Source of the DNA: Streptococcus australis ATCC 700641
GTDB taxonomy: Bacteria; Bacillota; Bacilli; Lactobacillales; Streptococcaceae
Length of the DNA stretch: 64,000 nucleotides
Assembly (NCBI RefSeq): GCF_000186465.1
Contig: NZ_GL636091.1
Coordinates: 970,236 to 1,034,235, forward strand
Direction: 5' to 3'
Under the pieces are notes generated by a model. It did no database searches and was not told the DNA's origin. It saw only the letters and a program-made list of their open reading frames with translations. Below are positions 44,806 through 54,084 of the stretch, one piece after another (positions within the stretch are counted from its first letter, which is position 1; the number at the start of each line of letters is the position of its first letter). Both the position numbers and the translations under genes were made by a program.

Positions 44806-45192
44806 ATGCATCTCGATACCATTCACCATATTGCCATTATTGGCCACGATTATGACAAAACCAGAGAATTTTATGTAGATAAATTGGGCTTTGAACCTTT
44901 AGACGAACACCATCGGCCAGAAAAGCAGGATATTCTCTTTAATATTCGAAAGGGAAATCTGACCTTGGAAATATTTATCAAACCAGATGCCCCAAAGAGA
45001 CCCTTTCTCCCTCATCCAGAGCATACAGGTCTTCGTCATCTGGCTTTTCGAGTAGAAGATGTTCAAGCCTGTTTAGTAGAGTTTGACCAATTAGGAATCC
45101 CCCATACAGAGCTACGAGTGGATGATTTTGATGGGCGCAAAATGGCCTTCTTCTTTGATCCAGATGGCTTGCCTCTGGAACTCCACGAGTAG
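44806..45192 (+). CDS. VOC superfamily (glyoxalase-like) protein
   Basis: 128 residues, a single vicinal-oxygen-chelate module pair. Likely metal ligands are His8 in IHHIAIIG, Glu in LTLEIF and His/Glu in GLRHLAFRVED and LPLELHE. Related to lactoylglutathione-lyase-like proteins of streptococci (SMU-type VOC). The substrate is unknown; glyoxalase activity should not be assumed. Ribosome site AAAGGAAAGG. Confidence 0.8.
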   Translation: MHLDTIHHIAIIGHDYDKTREFYVDKLGFEPLDEHHRPEKQDILFNIRKGNLTLEIFIKPDAPKRPFLPHPEHTGLRHLAFRVEDVQACLVEFDQLGIPHTELRVDDFDGRKMAFFFDPDGLPLELHE

Positions 45193-45276
45193 GTATAAAA
45201 AATCTTCGGTCTCTAGTTCCAAGCAAGAAGACAGCCTTTTTGCTAAACTGGATATAGATAAAAGAAAGAAGTATAT

Positions 45277-47622
45277 ATGGAAGAGAAGCGATATAGCGGG
45301 CTAACGAATGAGCAAGTCCAAAGCCGAATCAGACAAGGCAAACAAAATCGAGTAACCATCACGGCTGAAAAGTCGACGAGAGAGATTGTTTATTCAAATG
45401 TCTTTACTTATTTCAACCTGGTCTTTGGTATTTTAGCTATCTTATTGGTATTAGTACGGTCTTGGAACAATATGTTATTTGTTCCTATTGTCGTCGTCAA
45501 CTCCTTGATCGGGATTGTTCAAGAATTGCGGTCCCGTCGGATTTTGAATAAGATGCGCCTTCTTCAAGTGGAGAAAGCTCGAGTGATTCGTGAGGGAGAA
45601 CGACTGGACCTTCCTGTCGACCAGGTGGTAGAGGGGGATGTCGTCTTGTTCCAAGCAGGGGATCAGATCTATGCAGATGCCAAAGTTCTAGACGGTTCGA
45701 TCATGGTCGATGAGTCTCAATTAACAGGTGAAGCAGATGAAATCCCTAAAGGAGAGAATCAGAAACTCATGTCAGGAAGTTTTGTCATTTCAGGCCAGGC
45801 AGTTGCTGTCTTGGAACAAGTAGGAGATTCGTCTTATATTAATCAGCTGAGTATCTCCGCAAAAAGAGTCAAGGGACACGAAGAATCTGAAATGGTTCAT
45901 GCAGTGGACGGCCTTGTCCGAATGATCGGAATGATTCTCATCCCGATTGGCTTGCTCTTGTTCTTGCAGAGTTATCTAGGAAATCAAGAATCCCTCAAAG
46001 TTAGCATCACCTCTATGGTCGGTGCCATCATTGGGATGATCCCAGAGGGACTCTACCTCTTAATGACTCTGGCCTTGGTGCTAGGAGCAACCCGTTTAGC
46101 CCTTCAAAAGGTCCTGCTCAATAGTATGAAGGGGATTGAAACCCTATCCCGTATCGACGTCCTCTGTCTAGACAAGACGGGAACAATTACCGAACACAGG
46201 ATGCAGGTAAGTGAGCTCCTCCCCTTGGCACTAGCTGAAAAAGAAGGCAAAGAAATATTAAGTCACTATCTCCAAGCAAGTGAAGATCAAAATGATACCA
46301 TTACGGCCATTCGCAAGTCTCACTCCGTCCAACCCGCCCAAGTATGGCCCGTTCAAGACCGCCTTCCTTTTTCATCTAAGAAGAAATTCGGGGGACTTCA
46401 GTTCCAAGAAGGGATCTACCTGTTAGGGGCGCCGGATGTCTTGCTCAGAGATGATCTCCATGCTTACCAAGAAGTGTGGCAACGAGAGATTGAACGAGGA
46501 GCGCGTGTCCTTATTTTGGGGCATTACCAGGGGGAGCAGTTGACGGAAGTATTAGAAGCTCCAGTCCTTCCCCTTCTAGCCATAGTCTTGGAGAATCCTG
46601 TTCGGTCGACTGCTCCTGAAACCTTCGCCTATTTCCAAAAACAAGGGGTGACCATCAAGGTTATTTCAGGGGATCATCCTGTTACAGTTGCTGCCGTTGC
46701 TCAAAAAGCAGGTATTCCAGATGCGGATCGGGTCGTAGATGCGAGTCAGCTCAAGACGCGTGAGGAGATGGTAGAGGCAGCCAGGACCTACACCGTCTTT
46801 GGACGAGTTAGTCCAGAACAAAAACAAATCCTCGTAGAGAGCTTGCAGGCGGATGGTCATAAGGTTGGCATGACAGGAGATGGGGTCAATGATATCCTCG
46901 CTATGAAAAAGGCTGATTGTAGTATTGCCATGAATACGGGACATGATGCGACCAAAAAGGTGGCCCAGGTTGTGCTTTTAGATTCGGACTTTTCTCACAT
47001 GCCATCTATTGTGGATGAAGGTCGCCGAGTGGTCAACAATATTCAACGTTCTGCGAGTCTCTTTTTGGTCAAGAATATTTTTTCAATTTTATTGGCTATT
47101 TTGGCCATTCTCTTTAGTTTCACCTATCCCATCCAGGCTTCTCAGATGTCCTTGATCAGTGGATTTACCATTGGAATCCCAGGTTTCTTGCTGGCCTTGG
47201 AGAAGAATCGTGCCCGGATAGAAGGAGACTTTATTGAAACCGTGATAGAGCAAGCTCTTCCAGCTGCCTTGACCAATCTCATATCAGTCCTTTTCCTTGT
47301 GGTTCTGGGTCCTTTCCTTGCATTAAGTCAGGGAGAAATTTCGACCATCTCTATCTACTTGCTGGCATTGATTGGCTTTACAAAAGTATACCAACTCAGC
47401 CTTCCCTTTAATCATGTAAAATTGGGCATCATCCTTCTGAATATAGCTGGATTTTACCTGTCGGTTTTTGTATTTTCTTCCATTTTTAATCTCAGCCATC
47501 TTCATCTGACTGGCTGGATCATGACCCTTGTCCTAGGACTGGTCATGGAAGGAGTCTTATGGTTGATGAATCGTCTTATTTATTCCATAGTGACCCATCT
47601 GCATAAGTCCAGAAACAAATAG
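45277..47622 (+). CDS. Cation-transporting P-type ATPase (CtpE-like)
   Basis: 781 residues. TGEA in the actuator domain (LTGEADEIPKG), phosphorylation Asp299 in LDKTGTITE, hinge TGDGVNDILAM and the TM4 motif IGMIPEGLYLL. The pattern fits the CtpE-like group; members have been linked to calcium uptake in mycobacteria, and the ion here is not established. The N-terminal cytoplasmic region is short, without heavy-metal domains. Ribosome site AAAGAAAG is present. It is separate from mgtA, which is a P3B type with GLTPEM in TM4. Confidence 0.88.
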   Translation: MEEKRYSGLTNEQVQSRIRQGKQNRVTITAEKSTREIVYSNVFTYFNLVFGILAILLVLVRSWNNMLFVPIVVVNSLIGIVQELRSRRILNKMRLLQVEKARVIREGERLDLPVDQVVEGDVVLFQAGDQIYADAKVLDGSIMVDESQLTGEADEIPKGENQKLMSGSFVISGQAVAVLEQVGDSSYINQLSISAKRVKGHEESEMVHAVDGLVRMIGMILIPIGLLLFLQSYLGNQESLKVSITSMVGAIIGMIPEGLYLLMTLALVLGATRLALQKVLLNSMKGIETLSRIDVLCLDKTGTITEHRMQVSELLPLALAEKEGKEILSHYLQASEDQNDTITAIRKSHSVQPAQVWPVQDRLPFSSKKKFGGLQFQEGIYLLGAPDVLLRDDLHAYQEVWQREIERGARVLILGHYQGEQLTEVLEAPVLPLLAIVLENPVRSTAPETFAYFQKQGVTIKVISGDHPVTVAAVAQKAGIPDADRVVDASQLKTREEMVEAARTYTVFGRVSPEQKQILVESLQADGHKVGMTGDGVNDILAMKKADCSIAMNTGHDATKKVAQVVLLDSDFSHMPSIVDEGRRVVNNIQRSASLFLVKNIFSILLAILAILFSFTYPIQASQMSLISGFTIGIPGFLLALEKNRARIEGDFIETVIEQALPAALTNLISVLFLVVLGPFLALSQGEISTISIYLLALIGFTKVYQLSLPFNHVKLGIILLNIAGFYLSVFVFSSIFNLSHLHLTGWIMTLVLGLVMEGVLWLMNRLIYSIVTHLHKSRNK

Positions 47623-47663
47623 AAAAACGGTATGAACTATGATTTTAGTTCATACCGTTTTAT
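47623..47663. terminator. Bidirectional terminator between P-type ATPase and DUF3397 gene
   Basis: AAAAACGGTATGAACTA and TAGTTCATACCGTTTT are a perfect 16-bp stem with A/T tracts on each side, between convergent genes. Confidence 0.9.
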
Positions 47664-47675
47664 TGTTGCTATAGA

Positions 47676-48020
47676 TCAGATGAAGAGACTGATCGTCATA
47701 ATGAGGTAAAGGAAGAAGGTAATGAGGAAGCCTGCTCGCCAAAAGTACTTAAAAAATTTCGGATAGTAAAAACTACGTCTCTTTTTCAAAAAATAAATGG
47801 TTAAGCCAATAGCTAAAAGGGACAAGGCCAATAACAATTGTGGCAACAAATTATGATAGTAAGCCGCATCTGAAATTAAATAGTATTCTAGCGCAAAAAG
47901 AGGAAAAGCCAGGTCGGCAAAATTCCAACCATATCGACGCAGTTTAAAGACTCGAATAATAATCCCACTGAGAATCAGGGTCAAAAAAATAAATACAAGG
48001 GAAGCAACTTTTATTAACAT
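47676..48020 (-). CDS. DUF3397 family membrane protein
   Basis: 114 residues with four hydrophobic segments (about 3-24, 35-55, 58-78 and 90-112). It fits the small DUF3397 family of Firmicutes, function unknown. GGAGGT lies five bases before the ATG. It is divergent from rplK. Confidence 0.8.
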   Translation of the reverse strand: MLIKVASLVFIFLTLILSGIIIRVFKLRRYGWNFADLAFPLFALEYYLISDAAYYHNLLPQLLLALSLLAIGLTIYFLKKRRSFYYPKFFKYFWRAGFLITFFLYLIMTISLFI

Positions 48021-48126
48021 ACCTCCATTTTATCACAAAAGTAAAAAAAGTGTGATGGAAATGAAATTTTTTCTTGCATTCGGAAGAAAATAGTGTATAA
48101 TAGAAAGGTATGCGCAGAGCATACTT

Positions 48127-48163
48127 GTGGGAGGTAAAAATCTGTAATTACCGCCAAAACCAC
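48127..48163 (+). promoter_or_regulatory. Probable L1 binding site in the rplK leader
   Basis: GTGGGAGGTAA (48127-48137) and TTACCGCCAAAACCAC (48148-48163) form a stem with an asymmetric bulge just before the rplK ribosome site (AAAGGAGG). The shape imitates the L1 site of 23S rRNA and fits the L1 autoregulatory leaders known in bacteria, though the GATGA part is less clear than in the second site at 48657. Confidence 0.45.
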
Positions 48164-48180
48164 AAAGGAGGATTTAAGAA

Positions 48181-48606
48181 ATGGCTAAAAAAGTCGAAAA
48201 ACTTGTAAAATTGCAAATCCCTGCTGGTAAAGCTACTCCAGCTCCACCGGTTGGACCAGCACTTGGTCAAGCAGGTATCAACATCATGGGATTCACTAAA
48301 GAGTTTAACGCTCGTACAGCTGACCAAGCTGGTATGATTATCCCAGTTGTGATCACTGTTTATGAAGATAAATCATTTGATTTCGTTACAAAAACACCAC
48401 CAGCTGCTGTTCTTTTGAAAAAAGCTGCAGGTGTTGAAAAAGGATCAGGTACACCTAACAAAACGAAAGTTGCAACAGTTACTCGTGCACAAGTACAAGA
48501 AATTGCTGAAACTAAGATGCCAGATTTGAACGCTGCAAACATTGAGTCTGCAATGCGTATGATCGAAGGTACTGCTCGTTCTATGGGATTCACTGTTACT
48601 GACTAA
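48181..48606 (+). CDS. rplK: 50S ribosomal protein L11
   Basis: 141 residues. It binds the GTPase-associated region of 23S rRNA together with L10/L12. N-terminal motif [28 protein letters not shown] contains the thiostrepton-facing proline loop. The AAAGGAGGA ribosome site is very strong. Codon use is highly biased, as for ribosomal genes. It is in operon with rplA, 97 bp downstream. Confidence 0.98.
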   Translation: MAKKVEKLVKLQIPAGKATPAPPVGPALGQAGINIMGFTKEFNARTADQAGMIIPVVITVYEDKSFDFVTKTPPAAVLLKKAAGVEKGSGTPNKTKVATVTRAQVQEIAETKMPDLNAANIESAMRMIEGTARSMGFTVTD

Positions 48607-48656
48607 TTGTAACAATCCTATTTGCCCGCAATACACTTGATCATGAGACGAGTGAC

Positions 48657-48683
48657 GTGGGAGATGAAAATCGATATGACCAC
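48657..48683 (+). promoter_or_regulatory. L1 autoregulatory site before rplA
   Basis: GTGGGAGATG (48657-48666) and ATGACCAC (48676-48683) enclose a small AAAATCGAT loop. The GTGGGAG...GATATGACCAC arrangement fits the conserved Firmicute L1-binding mRNA motif. It lies just before the rplA ribosome site (AAGGAGA), so excess L1 could block its own translation. Confidence 0.7.
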
Positions 48684-48703
48684 ATTACAAGGAGAAAGAT
48701 AAA

Positions 48704-49393
48704 ATGGCTAAAAAAAGCAAACAACTTCGTGCTGCACTTGAAAAAATCGACAGCACAAAAGCATACAGCGTAGAAGAAGCTGTAGCTCTTGCAAAAGAAA
48801 CTAACTTTGCAAAATTTGACGCAACTGTAGAAGTTGCTTATAACTTGAACATCGACGTGAAAAAAGCTGACCAACAAATCCGTGGTGCAATGGTATTGCC
48901 AAACGGAACTGGTAAAACTGCTCGCGTTCTTGTATTTGCACGTGGTGCAAAAGCTGAAGAAGCAAAAGCTGCTGGTGCAGACTTCGTAGGTGAAGATGAC
49001 CTTGTTGCGAAAATCAACGATGGTTGGTTGGACTTCGACGTAGTTATCGCTACACCTGACATGATGGCTCTTGTTGGACGTCTTGGACGTGTCCTTGGAC
49101 CACGTAACTTGATGCCAAACCCTAAAACTGGTACTGTAACAATGGATGTTGCTAAAGCAGTTGAAGAGTCTAAAGGTGGTAAAATCACTTACCGTGCAGA
49201 CCGTGCAGGTATCGTTCAAGCCATCATCGGTAAAGTGTCATTTGACGCTGATAAATTGGTTGAAAACTTCAAAGCTTTCAACGATGTTATCCAAAAAGCA
49301 AAACCAGCTACAGCTAAAGGTACTTACGTAACTAGCTTGACTTTGACTACAACTCAAGGTCCTGGTATCAAAGTGGATGTTAACTCACTTTAA
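48704..49393 (+). CDS. rplA: 50S ribosomal protein L1
   Basis: 229 residues, the L1-stalk protein of 23S rRNA and translational repressor of its own operon. Motifs: [39 protein letters not shown], and the C-terminal [15 protein letters not shown]. Codon use is strongly biased to preferred codons. It is preceded by an L1-type RNA site and followed by a terminator. Confidence 0.98.
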   Translation: MAKKSKQLRAALEKIDSTKAYSVEEAVALAKETNFAKFDATVEVAYNLNIDVKKADQQIRGAMVLPNGTGKTARVLVFARGAKAEEAKAAGADFVGEDDLVAKINDGWLDFDVVIATPDMMALVGRLGRVLGPRNLMPNPKTGTVTMDVAKAVEESKGGKITYRADRAGIVQAIIGKVSFDADKLVENFKAFNDVIQKAKPATAKGTYVTSLTLTTTQGPGIKVDVNSL

Positions 49394-49403
49394 TTAGAAA
49401 TCA

Positions 49404-49432
49404 AAGCTACCTTCGGGTAGCTTTTTTTCTTT
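49404..49432 (+). terminator. rplKA operon terminator
   Basis: AAGCTACC(TTCG)GGTAGCTT tetraloop hairpin with seven or more T. Confidence 0.95.
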
Positions 49433-49548
49433 TTTTGAATGATTTAGAAGGTTCTACCTTGATGATAAATTCAATAGATATTAAAACGCTTGCATAAGTA
49501 CAGGAAAAGGGTATAATATAGTTGAAAAACTAAAAAAAGGAGAATCAA

Positions 49549-52500
49549 ATGATTTTTAAACGTTCAAACGGAGAATTCCGTGAAACTGATCGAGTGACTC
49601 GTTTCAAATTGATCAAGTCGGGTAAGAACTGGTTGCGTGCAGCCACTTCAAATTTTGGTTTGCTCAAAGTGATCCGAGGTCAAGTCGAAGAGACTGTTGT
49701 TGCTGAGGTTCGTGAAGATGCTGTTTCTGCTAAGAGCCGTCACCTCTTAAAAGGGATCGTAGTGGCAGCAGCAGTTCTAAGTGCTACTACAGTTGCAAAT
49801 ACTACGTTTGCGGATGAAGTAGGAAACGAAGTAGTTTCTTCCTCTACAGCAGTGAGTGCTCCATCCGTTTCAACTGAAGCAGCTTCTAAAGAAGTCTCAG
49901 CCCCTCAAAATGAAAGTGCTGTAGCATCGGATGATAAAGCTATTTTGGAACAAAATGCTTCTGAGGCTGCATTATTGAATCAGATAGCAGAAAAATATGC
50001 TTCCAATCATCAAAATGCAGAACAGAAAGCTGCTATCAAAGAGGCTGTTGCAAAAGTTCAAGCTGAATTGCCAGCAAAAGAAGCTTCGACCAATTCTGGT
50101 GAGAATGCTCCATCATATGCTGAGCAACGATCACGCTTGAACAAGTCAGTAGATGACATGATGGAAACCTTGAAGGCGGCAGGTTTCAATGGAAACACAA
50201 CCGTTAATGGTGCACCTGCAATTTCTGCTCAGTTGGATGCTCTTTCAACTTCAACTACTCTGACAGCACCATCTGTTTCTCCAATAATGGATGAACCAAA
50301 TGGAGCTTCAATTGAGGATCCAGCATGGAACAATACAAATTATCAATTGGATCCAAATGCAGATCGCTATACTTATTCTATTTGGGATCTTCAAAACTGG
50401 CAAGGTGCAGCTAATCAAGGTGGTGTTACCTATAACAATGGTGGCTATTATGTAACCTTCTCAGTAGATCGCTCTACTGTAGGAACGACACAGACGCCAA
50501 CTGTTCACGCTCGTTTAGTAGAAAAAGCTACTGGCAAAGAAGTAGAAACATTGGATATGACTGCCAATTCAACGTTCCAATTTAGCACCTTGGTGAAAGA
50601 AAATCCTACTTATGCCCCACAATTTGATTATACTACTGGGGAATCTTCGCAAATCCTAGGAACTTGGACCAATAACCGTGAAGCTGGTCCAACTTCTGAT
50701 GATAAATATAAACACCACATTCTTCAAATTCGTGATACGGTTAAACCAGGAAATGTTGGAGAAACAAAACCAAATGTTCAAACAGTTATCCCAATTGAAA
50801 AAGTAACCCATACTACCCACTATAAAGTAGAAGGTACGAATAAAGAATTAGCTTCCTACAGCCAGACAGGTATTGAAAGCCAAGACTACAAGGCATCTAA
50901 TCCGCGTTCATTTGAAGGCTACGAGTTCGTACGTACGGATGCTGAAAAGGATATGGCAGGTTCTCTAGGTGGTGTCGGAGCTAAATACCTAGAACTCCAA
51001 GGTGGACGTGCTCACTACTATGTCAAACGGATTGTAGAGCAAGTCGATAAAGACGGTACATCAGTTGTCAAATTGTACGCTTTAGACCCATCAAAAGTGG
51101 CATCGTATAATCCATCTACAGATGTAAATACGCTTGACTTAACCAACTATACACTATTGTATACCTCAGATCCGGTTAAGCCAGGAGCTAAGCCAACACC
51201 TGCTGGAACAGCAACTGAACCTAAAGAGGTCGGATATGTTGACAGTAAGGATGGAAAATACCATCTTAAAGTAGCAACTTATACGGATGGTGGAAATGGG
51301 AATGTGCGCTTGAGTGGTTGGTTCAACAAGGCCACTGGGGATGCCTTTACAGATTCACCACAGTTTTCAGCAGATGTCGATCCCGTTCGAAACAATACTT
51401 CCAATATCATTGGTGGGAACACACCAGGAGATAAAGCGTCTGGATATCCATCATTCTTTAATAACTATTCTCTTCCATCCATTAAAGAAATTTCTACCGA
51501 TGTAACGCACTATTACCGTAAAACAGATGCTACAGGTAATGTTTACGTGCATTATCAAGATACAGAAGGTAAGACTATTAAGCCAGATGTAACCGATGAA
51601 AAAGCTCAACCAGTTGATTCAGCTTACGACACAGTAGTAGACAACCGTCCAGAAGAAATCGAAAAAGACGGTAAGACTTATGTATTGGTACCAGCGGGTA
51701 ACTACACAGTTGGTGAAGTTGATGACCAAGGCCACCTTACATCATCAGATGACACAACTGGTAAAGTAGCTGAACAAGATAAGAACGTCACCTATGTATA
51801 CAAACTGAAGGAAACTCCAGCTGAGCCGAAGAAGGGTGAAGTTATCATCACTTACATAGACGAAAATGGTAAGGAAATCGAAAAACCTCGTCAAGATACA
51901 CCAAACTCACCATATGACACACCATATAACACCACTGAGGAAGGTGAAAAACCGAATACTATCAAGACACCAGATGGTAAGACCTATAAGATCGTACCAA
52001 AAGGTGACTACCCAGTAGGTAAAGTTGACGAAGATGGACATTTGGAATCATCTGATCCAGTTAAAGGTAAAGTTGACAAACCAAAATCAACCATCACTTA
52101 CGTTTATAAAGAAGTGAAGGAAACCCCAGCTGAGCCTAAGGGTAACGTCTACGTACACTATGTAGATACAGAAGGTAAGACCATCAAGTCAGATGTGACC
52201 GACGAAAAAGCTCAACCAGTGGATAAAGACTACGACACAGTTGTAGACAACCGTCCACAAGAGATTGAATTTGAAGGCAAGACTTATGAATTGGTACCTG
52301 CAGGTAACTATACAGTTGGTGGAGTAGATGACCAAGGTCACCTCAAGTCTACTGATCCTACCACAGGTAAAGTGATCGAAGGCGATAAGAATGTAACGTA
52401 TGTTTACAAACTGAAAGAAACTCCAGACAAACCTGTAGAACCAACTCCAGACAAGCCTGTAGAGCCAACTCCAGACAAGCCTGTAGAGCCAACTCCAGAC

Positions 52501-52884
52501 AAACCTGTAGAACCAACTCCAGACAAGCCTGTAGAGCCAACTCCAGATAAGCCTGTAGAGCCAACTCCAAACAAGCCTGTAGAGCCAACTCCAGATAAGC
52601 CTGTAGAGCCAACACCAGGTAAACCGGTGGATCCAACACCAGGTAAACCAGTGAATCCAACACCAGGTAAACCGGTGGATCCAACACCAGGTAAACCAGT
52701 GAATCCAACACCAGGTAAACCAGTGGATCCAACACCAGGTAAACCGGTGGATCCAACACCAGCTAAAGAACAACTTCCAAATACTGGTGAAACTACATCT
52801 GTAGGATCAACTGTACTCGGACTAGTTGCAGGACTTGTAGGATTGGCAGCACTTGGACGTCGTAAAGAGGGAGACGAAAAATAA
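49549..52884 (+). CDS. LPNTG MucBP-repeat surface protein with accessory-Sec-like signal
   Basis: 1111 residues. Residues 1-88 form a long signal with VTRFKLIKSGKNWLRAATS and a later hydrophobic core ending TTFADE. This is the KxYKxGKxW-type signal of serine-rich-repeat glycoproteins such as GspB and Fap1, which use SecA2/SecY2. The mature protein has no long serine-rich stalk. It has an N-terminal region of about 90-240 (helical, Ala/Glu-rich), a beta-rich region of about 240-655, three MucBP domains (about 663-760, 763-862, 864-962; the first and third nearly identical), a 14-copy PxKPVxPT stalk and LPNTG near 1078. It is likely a mucin- or glycan-binding adhesin. AAAGGAG precedes the start. 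Confidence 0.9.
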   Translation: MIFKRSNGEFRETDRVTRFKLIKSGKNWLRAATSNFGLLKVIRGQVEETVVAEVREDAVSAKSRHLLKGIVVAAAVLSATTVANTTFADEVGNEVVSSSTAVSAPSVSTEAASKEVSAPQNESAVASDDKAILEQNASEAALLNQIAEKYASNHQNAEQKAAIKEAVAKVQAELPAKEASTNSGENAPSYAEQRSRLNKSVDDMMETLKAAGFNGNTTVNGAPAISAQLDALSTSTTLTAPSVSPIMDEPNGASIEDPAWNNTNYQLDPNADRYTYSIWDLQNWQGAANQGGVTYNNGGYYVTFSVDRSTVGTTQTPTVHARLVEKATGKEVETLDMTANSTFQFSTLVKENPTYAPQFDYTTGESSQILGTWTNNREAGPTSDDKYKHHILQIRDTVKPGNVGETKPNVQTVIPIEKVTHTTHYKVEGTNKELASYSQTGIESQDYKASNPRSFEGYEFVRTDAEKDMAGSLGGVGAKYLELQGGRAHYYVKRIVEQVDKDGTSVVKLYALDPSKVASYNPSTDVNTLDLTNYTLLYTSDPVKPGAKPTPAGTATEPKEVGYVDSKDGKYHLKVATYTDGGNGNVRLSGWFNKATGDAFTDSPQFSADVDPVRNNTSNIIGGNTPGDKASGYPSFFNNYSLPSIKEISTDVTHYYRKTDATGNVYVHYQDTEGKTIKPDVTDEKAQPVDSAYDTVVDNRPEEIEKDGKTYVLVPAGNYTVGEVDDQGHLTSSDDTTGKVAEQDKNVTYVYKLKETPAEPKKGEVIITYIDENGKEIEKPRQDTPNSPYDTPYNTTEEGEKPNTIKTPDGKTYKIVPKGDYPVGKVDEDGHLESSDPVKGKVDKPKSTITYVYKEVKETPAEPKGNVYVHYVDTEGKTIKSDVTDEKAQPVDKDYDTVVDNRPQEIEFEGKTYELVPAGNYTVGGVDDQGHLKSTDPTTGKVIEGDKNVTYVYKLKETPDKPVEPTPDKPVEPTPDKPVEPTPDKPVEPTPDKPVEPTPDKPVEPTPNKPVEPTPDKPVEPTPGKPVDPTPGKPVNPTPGKPVDPTPGKPVNPTPGKPVDPTPGKPVDPTPAKEQLPNTGETTSVGSTVLGLVAGLVGLAALGRRKEGDEK
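52423..52758 (+). repeat. 24-bp tandem repeat, 14 copies, coding PxKPVxPT
   Basis: A 24-bp unit repeats in frame 14 times. The first eight copies code PDKPVEPT (one PNKPVEPT); the last six code PGKPVDPT or PGKPVNPT with different synonymous codons (GTGGATCCAACA). So the array has two blocks with separate recent expansions. It forms the wall-spanning stalk of the surface protein. Confidence 0.95.
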
Positions 52885-52970
52885 TTCTTCTTTCTTTGGT
52901 GAAAGATTGATTTTGCTGAATTCCAAATAGCAAGGTCTACTCGATGACTAGAAAAGGTTTTATAGCCTTG

Positions 52971-52998
52971 AAAAAGGGGATGATGCATCCCCTTTTTT
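52971..52998 (+). terminator. Surface-protein gene terminator
   Basis: AAAAAGGGGATG and CATCCCCTTTTTT pair tightly with an A/T flank. Confidence 0.88.
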
Positions 52999-53043
52999 AG
53001 ACTAGTCAATCATTTTTGTTATCACAATGAGATTTTTATAATA

Positions 53044-53105
53044 GGAGCCTCAAGTTCTAAACAGGTTGAAAGCTACAACCTGTTTGTCTCAAGAGGCTCT
53101 TTTTA
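53044..53105 (+). terminator. Nested double hairpin with T run
   Basis: Outer arms GAGCCTC (53045-53051) and GAGGCTC (53093-53099) enclose an inner stem ACAGGTTG...CAACCTGT (about 53061-53083), followed by five T. It is an independent terminator, or the 3' end of a small RNA, as a first terminator already ends the upstream gene. Confidence 0.6.
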
Positions 53106-53334
53106 ATAGGTAAGAAAGTCATACAACTTCATTAATTTGGAACGTTGAAAGAAAGTTCTCCTTTGGAGGAATCACCTATCCATACGAGCTGGCACACTCA
53201 GAAATGGTCAATAGAAAAGTATGGGGTAAAATAATCAATTTTAAGACGACAAGATAAAATTTTTTTGATAGATATCACTATATAAAAAACGCTTTTTGTG
53301 GTAAAATAATACAGATCATAAAAGGAGTGACAAA
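53106..53334 (+). promoter_or_regulatory. pyrH upstream region
   Basis: No gene is seen. Two similar extended -10 words, GGGTAAAATAAT (53224-53235) and TGGTAAAATAAT (53299-53310), are present; the second is about 30 bp before the pyrH start and is the better promoter candidate. Confidence 0.4.
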
Positions 53335-54066
53335 ATGGTAGAACCTAAGTATAAACGTATTTTAATTAAGTTATCAGGTGAAGCGTTAGCCGGTGAACGG
53401 GGTGTCGGAATTGATATCAAAACGGTTCAAAAGATGGCCCTTGAAATCAAAGAAGTTCATGACCTTGGAATTGAAATTGCTCTCGTTATCGGTGGAGGAA
53501 ATCTCTGGCGTGGAGAACCTGCGGCGGAAGCAGGTATGGATCGCGTTCAAGCAGATTACACTGGAATGCTTGGAACAGTTATGAATGCCTTGGTGATGGC
53601 GGATTCTCTTCAACAGGTTGGAGTAGATACGCGTGTCCAAACAGCGATTGCTATGCAACAAGTCGCTGAGCCTTATATCCGTGGCCGCGCCCTTCGTCAC
53701 TTGGAAAAAGAGCGTATTGTTATCTTTGGTGCAGGCATTGGTTCTCCATACTTCTCAACGGATACAACGGCTGCTCTTCGTGCCGCTGAAATTGAAGCAG
53801 ACGCAATCTTGATGGCTAAGAATGGTGTTGACGGCGTTTATAATGCTGATCCAAAGAAAGACAAGACAGCTGTGAAGTTTGAAGAATTAACTCACCGTGA
53901 TGTCATCAATAAAGGCCTTCGTATCATGGATTCGACAGCATCGACCATCTCAATGGACAATGATATTGACTTAGTCGTTTTCAACATGAATGAGCCAGGT
54001 AACATCAAACGCGTTGTCTTTGGAGAAAATATCGGTACTACCGTTTCTAATAATGTAGAAAAATAA
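53335..54066 (+). CDS. pyrH: Uridylate kinase
   Basis: 243 residues, an amino-acid-kinase-fold UMP kinase making UDP for RNA and wall sugars. Motifs: [44 protein letters not shown]. Ribosome site AAAGGAG. It heads pyrH-frr-cvfB-yozE-phoH; frr begins 18 bp later. Confidence 0.97.
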   Translation: MVEPKYKRILIKLSGEALAGERGVGIDIKTVQKMALEIKEVHDLGIEIALVIGGGNLWRGEPAAEAGMDRVQADYTGMLGTVMNALVMADSLQQVGVDTRVQTAIAMQQVAEPYIRGRALRHLEKERIVIFGAGIGSPYFSTDTTAALRAAEIEADAILMAKNGVDGVYNADPKKDKTAVKFEELTHRDVINKGLRIMDSTASTISMDNDIDLVVFNMNEPGNIKRVVFGENIGTTVSNNVEK

Positions 54067-54084
54067 GGAAGTTAGAGGAATAAA

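Noticed and set aside
45122..45304. 60-codon ORF between the VOC and P-type ATPase genes
   Set aside because: It overlaps the ends of both genes out of frame and lacks a ribosome site.
52189..52773. 194-codon minus-strand ORF and similar long frames opposite the proline stalk
   Set aside because: They arise because the 24-bp repeat keeps all frames open; the products are simple W/H/R/F or G/S/T repeats without start signals.
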